The notes: generated by a model not told the origin, from the letters alone. DNA of 8,877 nt from a bacterium (GCA_024224995.1 JAAENB010001008.1:1-8877); one strand, 5' to 3'. Shown: positions 1 through 7,126, counted from the first letter of the stretch. Numbers and translations are program-made.

Positions 1-91
1 GCCCCCTGCTTTCCGGAACAGGGACCACGGATGGTCCTGCCCTGGTGCAATCCAGGACGGATTTTCACCAGGGTGGAGGAAAGCAGGGGGC
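1..91. repeat. GC-rich nested inverted repeat (branched hairpin element)
   Basis: The outer arms at 1-14 and 78-91 are perfect 14-bp complements. Inside them, 22-27 pairs with 32-37 (GGACCA/TGGTCC), and 40-47 pairs with 66-73 (CCCTGGTG/CACCAGGG). The whole can fold as a three-way branched structure. It is much richer in GC than the AT-rich bases after about 180, and no T-tract follows, so a simple intrinsic terminator is unlikely. It could be a dispersed palindromic repeat or part of a structured RNA. The window starts at the first base of the stem, so it may extend to the left. Identity is unknown. Confidence 0.6.
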
Positions 92-201
92 CGCATCCCG
101 CAGGGGCTCATTCCCGGGCACGCCAACTACATCGCATTGGATTCCTTTCCCCCCGAAAGATAAGAACTTACTTTCCCTGCCATTTTATTTAAAATATATT
201 C

Positions 202-248
202 TTGACTTAATGAATAATTTGTGAATAACTGTTAATGAGAATTAGTAT
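202..248 (+). promoter_or_regulatory. Candidate sigma70-type promoter(s) for the coiled-coil gene
   Basis: There are two overlapping possibilities. TTGACT at 202-207 is a good -35 element but has only a poor -10 (ATAACT, 225-230) at 17 bases. TTGTGA at 219-224 is followed after 18 bases by TAGTAT at 243-248, a better -10. Both sit in AT-rich DNA 70-120 bases upstream of the start codon. This is pattern matching only, so which one is used, if either, is uncertain. Confidence 0.35.
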
Positions 249-308
249 AGCGACCGAAAATAGAATAGAGAATATAAACCCATTATTGGTGTGTGGGCCA
301 TTTATGGC

Positions 309-314
309 GGAGGT
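309..314 (+). promoter_or_regulatory. Ribosome binding site that sets the start at 321
   Basis: GGAGGT lies six bases upstream of ATG 321. An upstream in-frame GTG at 291 would place this Shine-Dalgarno sequence inside the gene, so the shorter start is preferred. Confidence 0.8.
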
Positions 315-320
315 AGAAAA

Positions 321-1136
321 ATGATTTCAATGCAGCAACTTGAAGAACTCGAAAACAGGGTAGTAAAGGCTCTGCAGCTGATAGGAGACCTGAGGTCGGA
401 AAATTCCAAATTAGAAAATGATAATGACGTATTAAAGAGCGACTTAGAAGAGAGCAAGTTAACCCTTGAAGAGAAAGAACAAGAGATAGAAAGAATTAAG
501 AAGGAGCTTGCTGAAACAGCCAGAGAGCTTCAGGAGATAAAAGACAGAGAGGATGTTCTTGAGAAGAAGATTATTGGCCTTCTTGGCAAACTTGATGTTC
601 TTCATTCGGGAATAATGCCTTCCGGAACATCTTCCGGCGGCGGAGCGGCAGTGTCAGAGCCTGAGCCGGCAGTGGCAGAGCCCGAACCGGAAATAGAGCC
701 TGAGCCCGATTTAATCGTTGAAGAAGAGCCGGAACCGGAGTTGATCATTGAGGAAGAGCCGGAAATAGAGCTGGATATAGAAGACGAACCGGAAGTAGCA
801 TCTATTGATGACGACGATGATGATGTGACCGTGGAAGTGGTGGATTTTGATGAAACGGTTGATCTTGATGATGATGATGATGAAGATGAAGATATAATTA
901 TTATAGATGATGAATCGGAGATGGAAGGTGAGGATGTTGTAATTGAGACTGTTTCCGAAGATGAAGATGATGAAGATGAGATTATTCTTCTGGATGATGA
1001 CGATGAAGAGATCATTATTGATGATGTTGATGAAGAAACCGTCATTCTTGATGAGTCCGAACCGTCAGAAAAGAAAGTTGACGCGTTGGAAGACGACGAT
1101 GATGAATTTCTTATTGTAGAGGAAGACGACAAGTAG
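321..1136 (+). CDS. Coiled-coil protein with acidic repetitive tail, probable ZapB-like cell-division factor
   Basis: This is a 271-residue protein. Residues 5-94 are a continuous, heptad-rich coiled coil of Leu, Glu and Lys with no helix breaker. A Gly/Ser linker follows at about 96-110, then a highly acidic tail to the end. The tail begins with Pro-Glu repeats (113-160, including three 10-residue units from L131) and continues as Asp/Glu runs broken by short Ile/Val/Leu clusters (I192-I195, I221-L224, I231-I233, V241-L243, L264-V266). No signal peptide or membrane segment is visible, so it should be cytoplasmic. Short coiled-coil proteins just upstream of zapA are, as I recall, common in spirochaetes and are annotated ZapB-like. 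Here zapA starts 174 bases downstream, which supports a division role. The tail has no function I can assign. The coil is clear, but the ZapB assignment is inferred. Confidence 0.7.
   Translation: MISMQQLEELENRVVKALQLIGDLRSENSKLENDNDVLKSDLEESKLTLEEKEQEIERIKKELAETARELQEIKDREDVLEKKIIGLLGKLDVLHSGIMPSGTSSGGGAAVSEPEPAVAEPEPEIEPEPDLIVEEEPEPELIIEEEPEIELDIEDEPEVASIDDDDDDVTVEVVDFDETVDLDDDDDEDEDIIIIDDESEMEGEDVVIETVSEDEDDEDEIILLDDDDEEIIIDDVDEETVILDESEPSEKKVDALEDDDDEFLIVEEDDK
711..800 (+). repeat. Three tandem 30-bp coding repeats in the acidic tail
   Basis: Units at 711-740, 741-770 and 771-800 encode LIVEEEPEPE, LIIEEEPEIE and LDIEDEPEVA. The preceding 30 bases (681-710) encode a related Pro-Glu decamer without the hydrophobic start. 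The first two units are close at DNA level and the third has diverged, consistent with in-frame tandem duplication followed by drift. Confidence 0.75.
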
Positions 1137-1158
1137 ACAGGTTGTTGTAAAATTTTGT

Positions 1159-1189
1159 AACAAAGGTCTTCCGGAGGGAGACCTTTGTT
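1159..1189 (+). terminator. Strong hairpin after the coiled-coil gene, possible terminator
   Basis: 1159-1169 (AACAAAGGTCT) pairs perfectly with 1179-1189. The stem can continue inward with 1170-1172 on 1176-1178 (one G-U), leaving a GGA loop. It begins 23 bases after the stop codon. The 3' side is TTGTGTATTT rather than a clean T-tract, so termination may be partial, allowing readthrough into zapA. The same stem core recurs upstream of cheY. Confidence 0.5.
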
Positions 1190-1310
1190 GTGTATTTAAA
1201 ATGTACGGAATTGCCTGAGGAGATAAACGTCCAATTTATGCCCCTGGAAATCCGCAAATCGATTGATGATCATAACCATATAAGAGCATTTAAGTGTTGG
1301 GAGGCTGCAG

Positions 1311-1631
1311 GTGGAGAGCAACAGGGTAAAAGTTACGATATTTGGGCAAACCTATACCATTAATGGTGACGCTCCTCCTGAATATATGCTTCAGCTTGCT
1401 GATTATGTGAATGAGAAGATGGAGGAGGTTAGTGTAAATATCACTAACAGCAACCCGGGCCAGGTTGCGATCCTTGTGGCGTTGAATATTGCGGATGAAT
1501 ACTTCCAGATGAAGAAAATAAAAGCCGGAGCGGAAAATGACCTGGAAGAGAAGACCAGGACGCTTATTTCGATGCTTGATGAAGGCTTAATCGGAGACAT
1601 TTTCTCCAGGGTAAATGGTATCAGCAAATAA
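1311..1631 (+). CDS. zapA: Cell division protein ZapA
   Basis: The 106-residue protein is the usual length for ZapA, a cytoplasmic tetramer that binds FtsZ and bundles its filaments at the division ring. The N-terminal beta region (VKVTIFGQTYTING, from residue 7) leads to the family signature of a Pro-Glu-Tyr followed by a helix (LADYVNEKM) and the conserved LVALNIADEYFQMK segment. A C-terminal helix follows. The start is GTG, supported by a strong GGGAGG at 1299-1304 six bases upstream. The ZapB-like coiled-coil gene lies upstream, so the two probably act together at the division site. The next gene is 313 bases away and belongs to another pathway. Confidence 0.88.
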   Translation: MESNRVKVTIFGQTYTINGDAPPEYMLQLADYVNEKMEEVSVNITNSNPGQVAILVALNIADEYFQMKKIKAGAENDLEEKTRTLISMLDEGLIGDIFSRVNGISK

Positions 1632-1728
1632 GAAGAGCTGATTTGAGCAATACTGCTTTTGTTTTGTCCCCCCATGTGTATATATCAAACTATTATTCTT
1701 TTTTTTTCTGAACATATTGTAAGATTTG

Positions 1729-1758
1729 CAAAACAGTAGGAAAAGTTTTGATTTTTTT
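1729..1758 (+). terminator. Weak intrinsic terminator-like hairpin after zapA
   Basis: CAAAAC at 1729-1734 pairs with GTTTTG at 1745-1750 across a 10-base loop, followed by A and seven T. The T-tract is good but the stem is only six pairs and AT-rich, so it is a weak candidate. Confidence 0.35.
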
Positions 1759-1808
1759 GTTGACGAAATTTGTCCTGCTACATTTTTGGAAACTGTCTTA
1801 AAAAGTGC

Positions 1809-1838
1809 TTGAAATGTGGAGCTTTTTTTTGTTACTAT
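1809..1838 (+). promoter_or_regulatory. Candidate promoter for the cheW-cheA-cheB operon
   Basis: TTGAAA at 1809-1814 is followed, after an 18-base spacer containing a T8 run, by TACTAT at 1833-1838. This is a fair sigma70-type match about 105 bases upstream of cheW. I see no flagellar sigma28-type element (GCCGATAA-like) nearby. An 8-bp AT-rich hairpin (1839-1846 with 1854-1861) overlaps the expected start site. Confidence 0.4.
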
Positions 1839-1864
1839 AAAAAGACTGTATGTGTCTTTTTTAT

Positions 1865-1899
1865 GAGGAAGACCGGTGCCCGGAGCAGCGTATCTTCTC
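1865..1899 (+). promoter_or_regulatory. Stem-loop in the cheW leader
   Basis: 1865-1872 pairs with 1893-1899 with one bulged G. Inside, CCGG at 1873-1876 can pair with CCGG at 1880-1883 around a three-base loop. It would lie in the untranslated leader if the promoter at 1809-1838 is used. It matches no riboswitch class I can recognise. Confidence 0.35.
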
Positions 1900-1944
1900 A
1901 GTTAATATTAAGATGAATATAACTTCTATGTGGGTTAAAGAAAA

Positions 1945-2490
1945 ATGAACGTGAATGAATTGATGAATAGACAGGGTGATTTAAACGAGGAGTTAGAACG
2001 GCGGAAGGGTGAGGTTGATAATGAAGAGATGATGGCGGAAGGCACTATCATCCAATTAGTCAGTTTTCTTCTGGATGAAGTCGAATACGGTGTTGATATT
2101 CTTTCTGTTCATGAGATTTTGCGGATGCAGAATATGACCCGGCTGCCGAATACCCCTGAATTTATAAAAGGTGTTATTAATCTCAGGGGAAATGTTATTC
2201 CTGTTGTTGATGTAAGGAATCGTTTTGGATTTCCCGATGCTGAGTATACCGATTTAACACGGATTATAGTAATTGAAACAGGTGGAAAGCAGGTAGGGCT
2301 CCTGGTTGACAATGTTTACCAGGTGGTAAGGATTCCGGATAGTAATATAGATCCGCCTTCGGAGTTGCTTGAAGGGGTTTCCCAGGAGTTTATTAGCGGA
2401 ATTGGGCGGTTGCGTAACAGGCTGATAGTTATTTTAAATATGACCAATGTTCTGTTTTTAGAAGATGAAGAGGATATAGATGCCGGTTAA
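1945..2490 (+). CDS. cheW: Chemotaxis coupling protein CheW
   Basis: The 181-residue protein is a single CheW domain of two SH3-like beta barrels, spanning about residues 34-172. An acidic N-terminal extension of about 30 residues precedes it. Family hallmarks are the YGVDILSVHEIL segment, LPNTPEFIKGVINLRG with the conserved N79-L80-R81-G82, VIPVVDVRNRFG, and the later GLLVDNVYQVVRI. CheW links methyl-accepting receptors to the CheA P5 domain at the inner membrane. It is the first gene of the operon, with 38 bases to cheA. ATG 1945 has only a poor ribosome binding site. Internal ATGs at residues 29-30 are possible starts that would keep the full domain. Confidence 0.92.
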   Translation: MNVNELMNRQGDLNEELERRKGEVDNEEMMAEGTIIQLVSFLLDEVEYGVDILSVHEILRMQNMTRLPNTPEFIKGVINLRGNVIPVVDVRNRFGFPDAEYTDLTRIIVIETGGKQVGLLVDNVYQVVRIPDSNIDPPSELLEGVSQEFISGIGRLRNRLIVILNMTNVLFLEDEEDIDAG

Positions 2491-2528
2491 TTCCGGCAGG
2501 AAATCGAGTAACATTTTGGAGATTAAGT

Positions 2529-5500
2529 ATGGCATTTTCTTTAGGTGAATACCAGGATATATTTCTTGAAGAAGCAGATGAGCAGCTGCAAGAGTTAAAT
2601 CAAAACCTGCTTGAACTGGAAAAGAATCCTGATGACGAAGAGATTATTAATAATATCTTCAGAGCGGCTCACTCGCTAAAAAGTTCTGCGGCCTTTGTTG
2701 GGTTAAATGACCTTAGTGACCTGGCCCATAAAATGGAAAATCTTCTTCAGGGCATCCGTGATAAAACAATGGAGATCACCTCTGAGATTGTTGATGTTAT
2801 TTTTAAGTGTTTTGATGAGATTAATGCGGTTATTGAATCGGTTGCATCAGGTGAAGAGCCAACTCAGAATTTAAATCCAATTATAGAAAGAATTCTTGCC
2901 ATTAGTGAGCAGGCGGAAGCAAGCGGTCCCCCGGAACCAAAAGAGAGCGATCCGACGGGGCTCGCAGACAATATAGAAGTGCCAAAAGCTGAGTTTGGAC
3001 CGGATGATATTTCTGAGATACGGAACGGTATTGATACGGGAAAGGGCTGTTATGAAATAGTAATTTATATCGAAGAATCTGCCCAGATGAAATGGGTAAA
3101 AGTTCACCTGGTTACGGGGAACCTTGAGAAGATTGGAACAGTTGTAAGAACCTATCCGCCGCTGGAAGAGATTTCCGAAGAGCGGGAAGTCGATGCCTGT
3201 AAAATGATCCTCGTAAGTGATAGTTCAATAAATGCCATAAAGAAGGCATGTGATGTAGATCTTATTGTTAAAATCGAGATTAAAACTATCAACCTGGCCA
3301 AAAAAAGCGGTAAAACGGTTATCCGTTTTAATGAAAGTGAAGTTTTTATGGTTGGAGGAGAGGTTGAAAAGAAAAAACAGGTAGTAGCGGCAGAACCGGA
3401 AGTAGAAGAGCAGGAAAATGAGCCTGTTGATACTATTGAGGTTGAGATAGATGAAGAGGAAATTTCTGTAGAAGTAGGCCTGGAAGAGCAGGATCTTGAT
3501 GAAGAAAAAGTTGAAGTAGTAGAAGAAGTTGGTCTGGATCAGGATAGAAAAAAAGCCCCGGTATTAAAAACAGTAAAGGTGTCGGTTGATAAACTGGATC
3601 AATTGTTAAATAATGTCGCGGAACTGGTAATTGCTAATTCAGGTTTTTTTAGATTGTATGAAGAAATTAGAAAGCTAACCGGGGATAAATCGATTGTTAA
3701 TGAATTCAAGAATCGAATGGACCAGATGTCGATGATCGCGAAAGATCTGCAAACCGGGATTATGAAGACTCGAATGGTTCCCATTGGCCAGGTCTTTACC
3801 CGGTATAACCGGCTGGTACGGGATCTTGCCAAAGAAAGAGAGAAAAATATAGAACTGATCATAAAAGGTGAGGATACGGAGCTGGACAAGAAGGTGATTG
3901 ATGTAATTGGAGAGCCTCTTCTTCATTTGATCCGGAACGGAGTTGATCACGGGATAGAAACACCTGAAGAGCGGAAAAGGCTGGGGAAATCCGATGTGGC
4001 GCATGTAACGCTTAATGCCCACCAGGGAGGAAACCAGATTTTTGTTGAAGTAAGTGATGACGGCCGCGGACTTGATATTGAGCAGATTAAGCGGAAGGTT
4101 ATTGAGAAAGGGCTTACCACGCCGGAAGCACTTGGCAGTATGGATTCCAATGATATATTTGATTTCATTTTTGCTCCGGGGTTTTCAACCGCGAAAGAAA
4201 TAACGGATATTTCTGGCCGTGGCGTGGGAATGAATGTGGTAAAAGAGATTGTGAGTGAGCTCAATGGAAATGTCAGTATAGAGACAGAGGTTGGTATGGG
4301 AACCAGGTTTGTACTAACCTTCCCGTTAACATTGGCAATAATTCCCGCGATTATGGTAAAGGTTACAGACCAGATGTATGCTATTCCATTGTCGGATGTT
4401 ATTGAGACTATAAAGATATCTCAGCTGGATGTAACAACGATTGAAGGGCATGAGGTTATAAACCTTCGTGGTGAAATATTATCCTTATTGCGGCTTAGTC
4501 ATTTTATTGGGGAGAGAAGCGGACTTACGGAAAAGCAGAAAATCCCGGTTGTTGTTGTTGGTTTCGGCAACAGGAAGATTGGGCTTATTGTTGACCAGCT
4601 GGAAGGGAAGCTGGAAATTGTAATAAAGTCGCTGGAACAGAATTATAAAACAGTAGAAGGGCTGGCAGGGGCTTCAATTCTCGGAGATGGAAGCATTGCC
4701 CTGATTTTGGATATAAATTCCATGATCAACAAGGTTATTGCGGAGCAGGACCGGTTGACCAGGTATGAAAAGGAGACTGTTGTAGAGGTCAAGGCCTCAT
4801 CGGTAGAGAAACTTGAGGACCTGGAAGATTATGAAGCCAAAAAGATCCGGGAAGATGTGGAGAAACCTTCAAAGCCCGAAATTCATGAGAGTGTTGTAAC
4901 CGGAAGAGAGGAATCGATTATTTTCGACAGGGAAGAAGAGAAGAGAGAGGAACCGAAAGAGGCGCCCAAAAAGGCCGAAACGCCGGTAAAACAAGAGAGA
5001 ATTGAGAGGCCCCCTGTTGTAGAGAACGTAAGAGTTGTTGAGGATGAGCCGCTAAAAGAAGAATTTGTGGAAAAACCGGCGGTTCGGGAAGAGGCTGCGG
5101 CTCCTGCGGAAAAAGTGGAGCCGGTGATTAAAGATGAAATTGAAGATGAAATTGTTGAAGAAAATGATATTAAAGAAGAGATGGGGACTCTTTTAGATAA
5201 AGAAACAACCCCCGTAGCCGAAGCCGGAGAAACAGAGGTTGATGAAAGGGTTCATGAAGCACTGCAGGAATTCAAAAAGGAATTAAAGGGGAATATCCAA
5301 ACGGCTCTTGGTACGGGCGGTCCAGGTGATCATATGGAGTTATCGCTTGATATTTCAAAGGAAGATTTGAATGAGTTTCAGACAGTGGCTAATGTGGGCG
5401 CGGCTAATGCGGCAACGTCTCTTTCCCAGATATTGCAAAAAAGGATAGATTTATCTATCCCGGAGATAAGTATCAGGCCAACGGAGAATATACCGGAGTA

Positions 5501-5960
5501 CATTGGTAATATTGACAGTATTTATATAGGAGTAATTCTGCCCATACTTGGAGAAGCAAAAGGAACCTTGCTTTTTATTCTTCATGAGGATGTGGGTTTT
5601 GAATTGATTGAAACCTTATATGGCTCTCATAAAGTGGATAAGAAAGAACTGGATGAAGATGGAGAGTCCGCATTAAAAGAAATTACTAATATTGTAGGAT
5701 CGTCCCTGGTCAATGTAATAGCAGAAAAAACTGAGCTTGCGATTAAGCCCAGTGTGCCCACCATTGTCCATGATTATATGCAGTCAATTATTGATTCTAT
5801 ATTGGTAATGCACAATATGTCGAATGATTATTCTGTTGTTATGGATACGGCTTTTTTCTTTGAGAATGATAAAATAATAGGAACCTTGCTTTTGTTACCG
5901 GAGACAGAATCTTTAAAAAATGTCGTAGGTCGACTGAGGACTAATGTTGGATCGAATTAA
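2529..5960 (+). CDS. cheA: CheA histidine kinase fused to a C-terminal CheC-type phosphatase domain
   Basis: The 1143-residue protein is far longer than a usual CheA (about 650-750). Domain order: P1 phosphotransfer at 1-105 with H48 in RAAHSLKSS; a P2-like CheY/CheB docking domain at about 172-265; an acidic linker at about 280-345; P3 dimerisation from V349 to about 415; P4 kinase with the N box H466-x3-N470-x2-D473-H474, G1 box D510-D511-G512-R513-G514 and G2 box G563-R564-G565-V566-G567; P5 CheW-like domain at about 608-742. A charged Glu/Lys/Pro linker of about 190 residues follows. Residues about 940-1136 form a CheC domain with two pseudosymmetric halves. The second active site is intact (S1047-x3-E1051-x2-N1054, then P1077). 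The first has N948 and T952 in place of Asp/Ser and Glu, keeping N955 and P978. It autophosphorylates on H48, passes phosphate to CheY and CheB, and probably also dephosphorylates CheY-P. The start is ATG with GGAG seven bases upstream. The frame is uninterrupted, and the end overlaps cheB by 17 bases. Confidence 0.93.
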   Translation: MAFSLGEYQDIFLEEADEQLQELNQNLLELEKNPDDEEIINNIFRAAHSLKSSAAFVGLNDLSDLAHKMENLLQGIRDKTMEITSEIVDVIFKCFDEINAVIESVASGEEPTQNLNPIIERILAISEQAEASGPPEPKESDPTGLADNIEVPKAEFGPDDISEIRNGIDTGKGCYEIVIYIEESAQMKWVKVHLVTGNLEKIGTVVRTYPPLEEISEEREVDACKMILVSDSSINAIKKACDVDLIVKIEIKTINLAKKSGKTVIRFNESEVFMVGGEVEKKKQVVAAEPEVEEQENEPVDTIEVEIDEEEISVEVGLEEQDLDEEKVEVVEEVGLDQDRKKAPVLKTVKVSVDKLDQLLNNVAELVIANSGFFRLYEEIRKLTGDKSIVNEFKNRMDQMSMIAKDLQTGIMKTRMVPIGQVFTRYNRLVRDLAKEREKNIELIIKGEDTELDKKVIDVIGEPLLHLIRNGVDHGIETPEERKRLGKSDVAHVTLNAHQGGNQIFVEVSDDGRGLDIEQIKRKVIEKGLTTPEALGSMDSNDIFDFIFAPGFSTAKEITDISGRGVGMNVVKEIVSELNGNVSIETEVGMGTRFVLTFPLTLAIIPAIMVKVTDQMYAIPLSDVIETIKISQLDVTTIEGHEVINLRGEILSLLRLSHFIGERSGLTEKQKIPVVVVGFGNRKIGLIVDQLEGKLEIVIKSLEQNYKTVEGLAGASILGDGSIALILDINSMINKVIAEQDRLTRYEKETVVEVKASSVEKLEDLEDYEAKKIREDVEKPSKPEIHESVVTGREESIIFDREEEKREEPKEAPKKAETPVKQERIERPPVVENVRVVEDEPLKEEFVEKPAVREEAAAPAEKVEPVIKDEIEDEIVEENDIKEEMGTLLDKETTPVAEAGETEVDERVHEALQEFKKELKGNIQTALGTGGPGDHMELSLDISKEDLNEFQTVANVGAANAATSLSQILQKRIDLSIPEISIRPTENIPEYIGNIDSIYIGVILPILGEAKGTLLFILHEDVGFELIETLYGSHKVDKKELDEDGESALKEITNIVGSSLVNVIAEKTELAIKPSVPTIVHDYMQSIIDSILVMHNMSNDYSVVMDTAFFFENDKIIGTLLLLPETESLKNVVGRLRTNVGSN

Positions 5961-7038
5961 AGTATTAGTGGTTGATGATTCATCTCTTGTTAGAAAGATT
6001 GTAACCGATATCCTGGAAAAAGACCCTGTTATCAAGGTGGTGGGAACTGCCAATAACGGCAAAACCGCTATTTTTAAGAACAGGGAATTGAACCCGGATG
6101 TAATTACCCTCGATATTGAGATGCCGATTCTCAACGGGCTTGAAGCTTTAAAAGATATAATGGAGAATAATCCCAAGCCGGTGATTATGATGAGTGTTTT
6201 AACTCAGCATGGAGCAGAGGCAACCTTTAAGGCGCTTGATTATGGAGCAGTGGATTTTATCCCCAAACCGTCATCGGTGCTGTCGCTGTCGGTAGATGAG
6301 ATTGGAGAGCTGCTTCGAACAAAGGTCAAAGCTGTTTGCCGGTCCCGGGTCAACCTTAACAGAAGGGTTCTTACGCCTGCACAGCTTTTGCGGAAGAGTG
6401 AATTCCCTGAATCCAGCCCGGTGAGAGAAGCAGAGGTCCGTGAGGAGAAAATACCTGAGGTTAAGAGGGCGAGTTCCAAGATCGTAGGTATTGGAACGTC
6501 AACCGGGGGGCCTTCGGCACTATTAAATGTTTTTAAAAAGATACCGGAGAATTTCCCTTCACCAATTGTGGTGGTACAGCATATGCCGGAAGGGTTTACC
6601 AGGGCTTTTTCCGAGCGCCTGGACAGTAGTTCGAGTTTAAACGTAAAAGAAGCGGAAGATGGTGATAAATTAAGCCCCGGATGTGGTTATATTGCGCCGG
6701 GGCATTCACATATAATTGTAGAAAGGGACGCGAATGGATGGTTTATCCGCTTAGATAAAGGAGAAAAGGTCTCGGGACACAGGCCTTCTATTGATGTATT
6801 GTTTGATTCCCTGGCCAGGACCAGTCAAAGTGACACTGTAGCGGTTATTATGACCGGTATGGGACGTGATGGAGCTGAAGGGATCAATAAAATACGGGAA
6901 ACAGGGGGATATACCCTGGCACAGAATGAGGAGACATCAGTAGTATATGGGATGAACCGGGTTGCGGTTGAAAAGGGAGCAATAAAAGAAGTTGTCTCTC
7001 TGGATGAAATTACAAAAAAAATAGTTGAACATATTTAA
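5944..7038 (+). CDS. cheB: Chemotaxis response regulator protein-glutamate methylesterase CheB
   Basis: This 364-residue protein has the normal CheB length and two domains. Residues 4-122 are a receiver with acidic pocket D11-D12, phosphoacceptor D57 in TLDIEMPILNG, S84 in the switch position and K108. A charged linker at about 123-177 leads to the methylesterase domain (178-364). Its catalytic triad is visible as S186 in GTSTGGP, H213 in QHMPEGFT and D309 in MTGMGRDG. It removes methyl groups from, and can deamidate, receptor glutamines/glutamates, giving adaptation when phosphorylated by CheA. GAGG at 5936-5939 lies four bases before ATG, inside the end of cheA, so translation is probably coupled. 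All key residues are present. The partner methyltransferase CheR is not in the window. Confidence 0.95.
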   Translation: MLDRIKVLVVDDSSLVRKIVTDILEKDPVIKVVGTANNGKTAIFKNRELNPDVITLDIEMPILNGLEALKDIMENNPKPVIMMSVLTQHGAEATFKALDYGAVDFIPKPSSVLSLSVDEIGELLRTKVKAVCRSRVNLNRRVLTPAQLLRKSEFPESSPVREAEVREEKIPEVKRASSKIVGIGTSTGGPSALLNVFKKIPENFPSPIVVVQHMPEGFTRAFSERLDSSSSLNVKEAEDGDKLSPGCGYIAPGHSHIIVERDANGWFIRLDKGEKVSGHRPSIDVLFDSLARTSQSDTVAVIMTGMGRDGAEGINKIRETGGYTLAQNEETSVVYGMNRVAVEKGAIKEVVSLDEITKKIVEHI

Positions 7039-7126
7039 GAAAACAGTATACTATGACAGGCCGTTATTTAGAATGGAGCAGTATAAAATAATTTGCTGCT
7101 ATAGTCATATTTTAATTGATTTTTAT
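7039..7126. other. Intergenic stretch after cheB with weak inverted repeats
   Basis: AGCAG at 7077-7081 can pair with CTGCT at 7096-7100, and TATGAC at 7052-7057 with GTCATA at 7104-7109. T-rich sequence follows at 7110-7128. This could be a poor terminator for the cheW-cheA-cheB transcript, but the loop is long and AT-rich. No gene is seen. Confidence 0.3.

Larger units (their letters stand above)
92..320. other. Non-coding region upstream of the coiled-coil gene
   Basis: No convincing gene lies here. 92-130 continues the GC-rich composition of the left-end element. 155-159 and 171-175 (GAAAG/CTTTC) flank 161-163/168-170 (TAA/TTA) and can form a small hairpin with one bulged base. From about 180 the sequence turns strongly AT-rich, which is typical of a promoter zone. 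The ribosome binding site of the next gene ends the region. Confidence 0.5.
1632..1944. other. AT-rich intergenic regulatory gap between zapA and cheW
   Basis: There is no supported gene in these 313 bases. The stretch is rich in T runs (around 1698-1708, 1752-1758 and 1823-1830). It contains a terminator-like hairpin, a candidate promoter and two further small stem-loops, listed separately. Its size and content suggest that transcription of the division genes ends here and the chemotaxis operon starts. Confidence 0.6.

Noticed and set aside
36..75. Cobalamin-riboswitch-like core (GGTGCAATCC on +, GGTGAAAATCC on -)
   Set aside because: Both strands match only because of the inverted repeat. 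I see no B12 box or other conserved parts, and no B12-related gene is next to it.
291..320. GTG 291 start for the coiled-coil gene
   Set aside because: It would put the strong GGAGGT site inside the gene and add residues unlike the coiled coil.
602..1132. Minus-strand 176-codon serine-rich frame
   Set aside because: It is the antisense image of GAT/GAA-rich acidic codons in the + strand gene, which has a strong ribosome binding site and a clear coiled coil.
1632..1944. 6S RNA, which lies near zapA in some bacteria
   Set aside because: I could not find the long bulged stem with an open central bubble. The stretch is mostly T-rich with short local hairpins.
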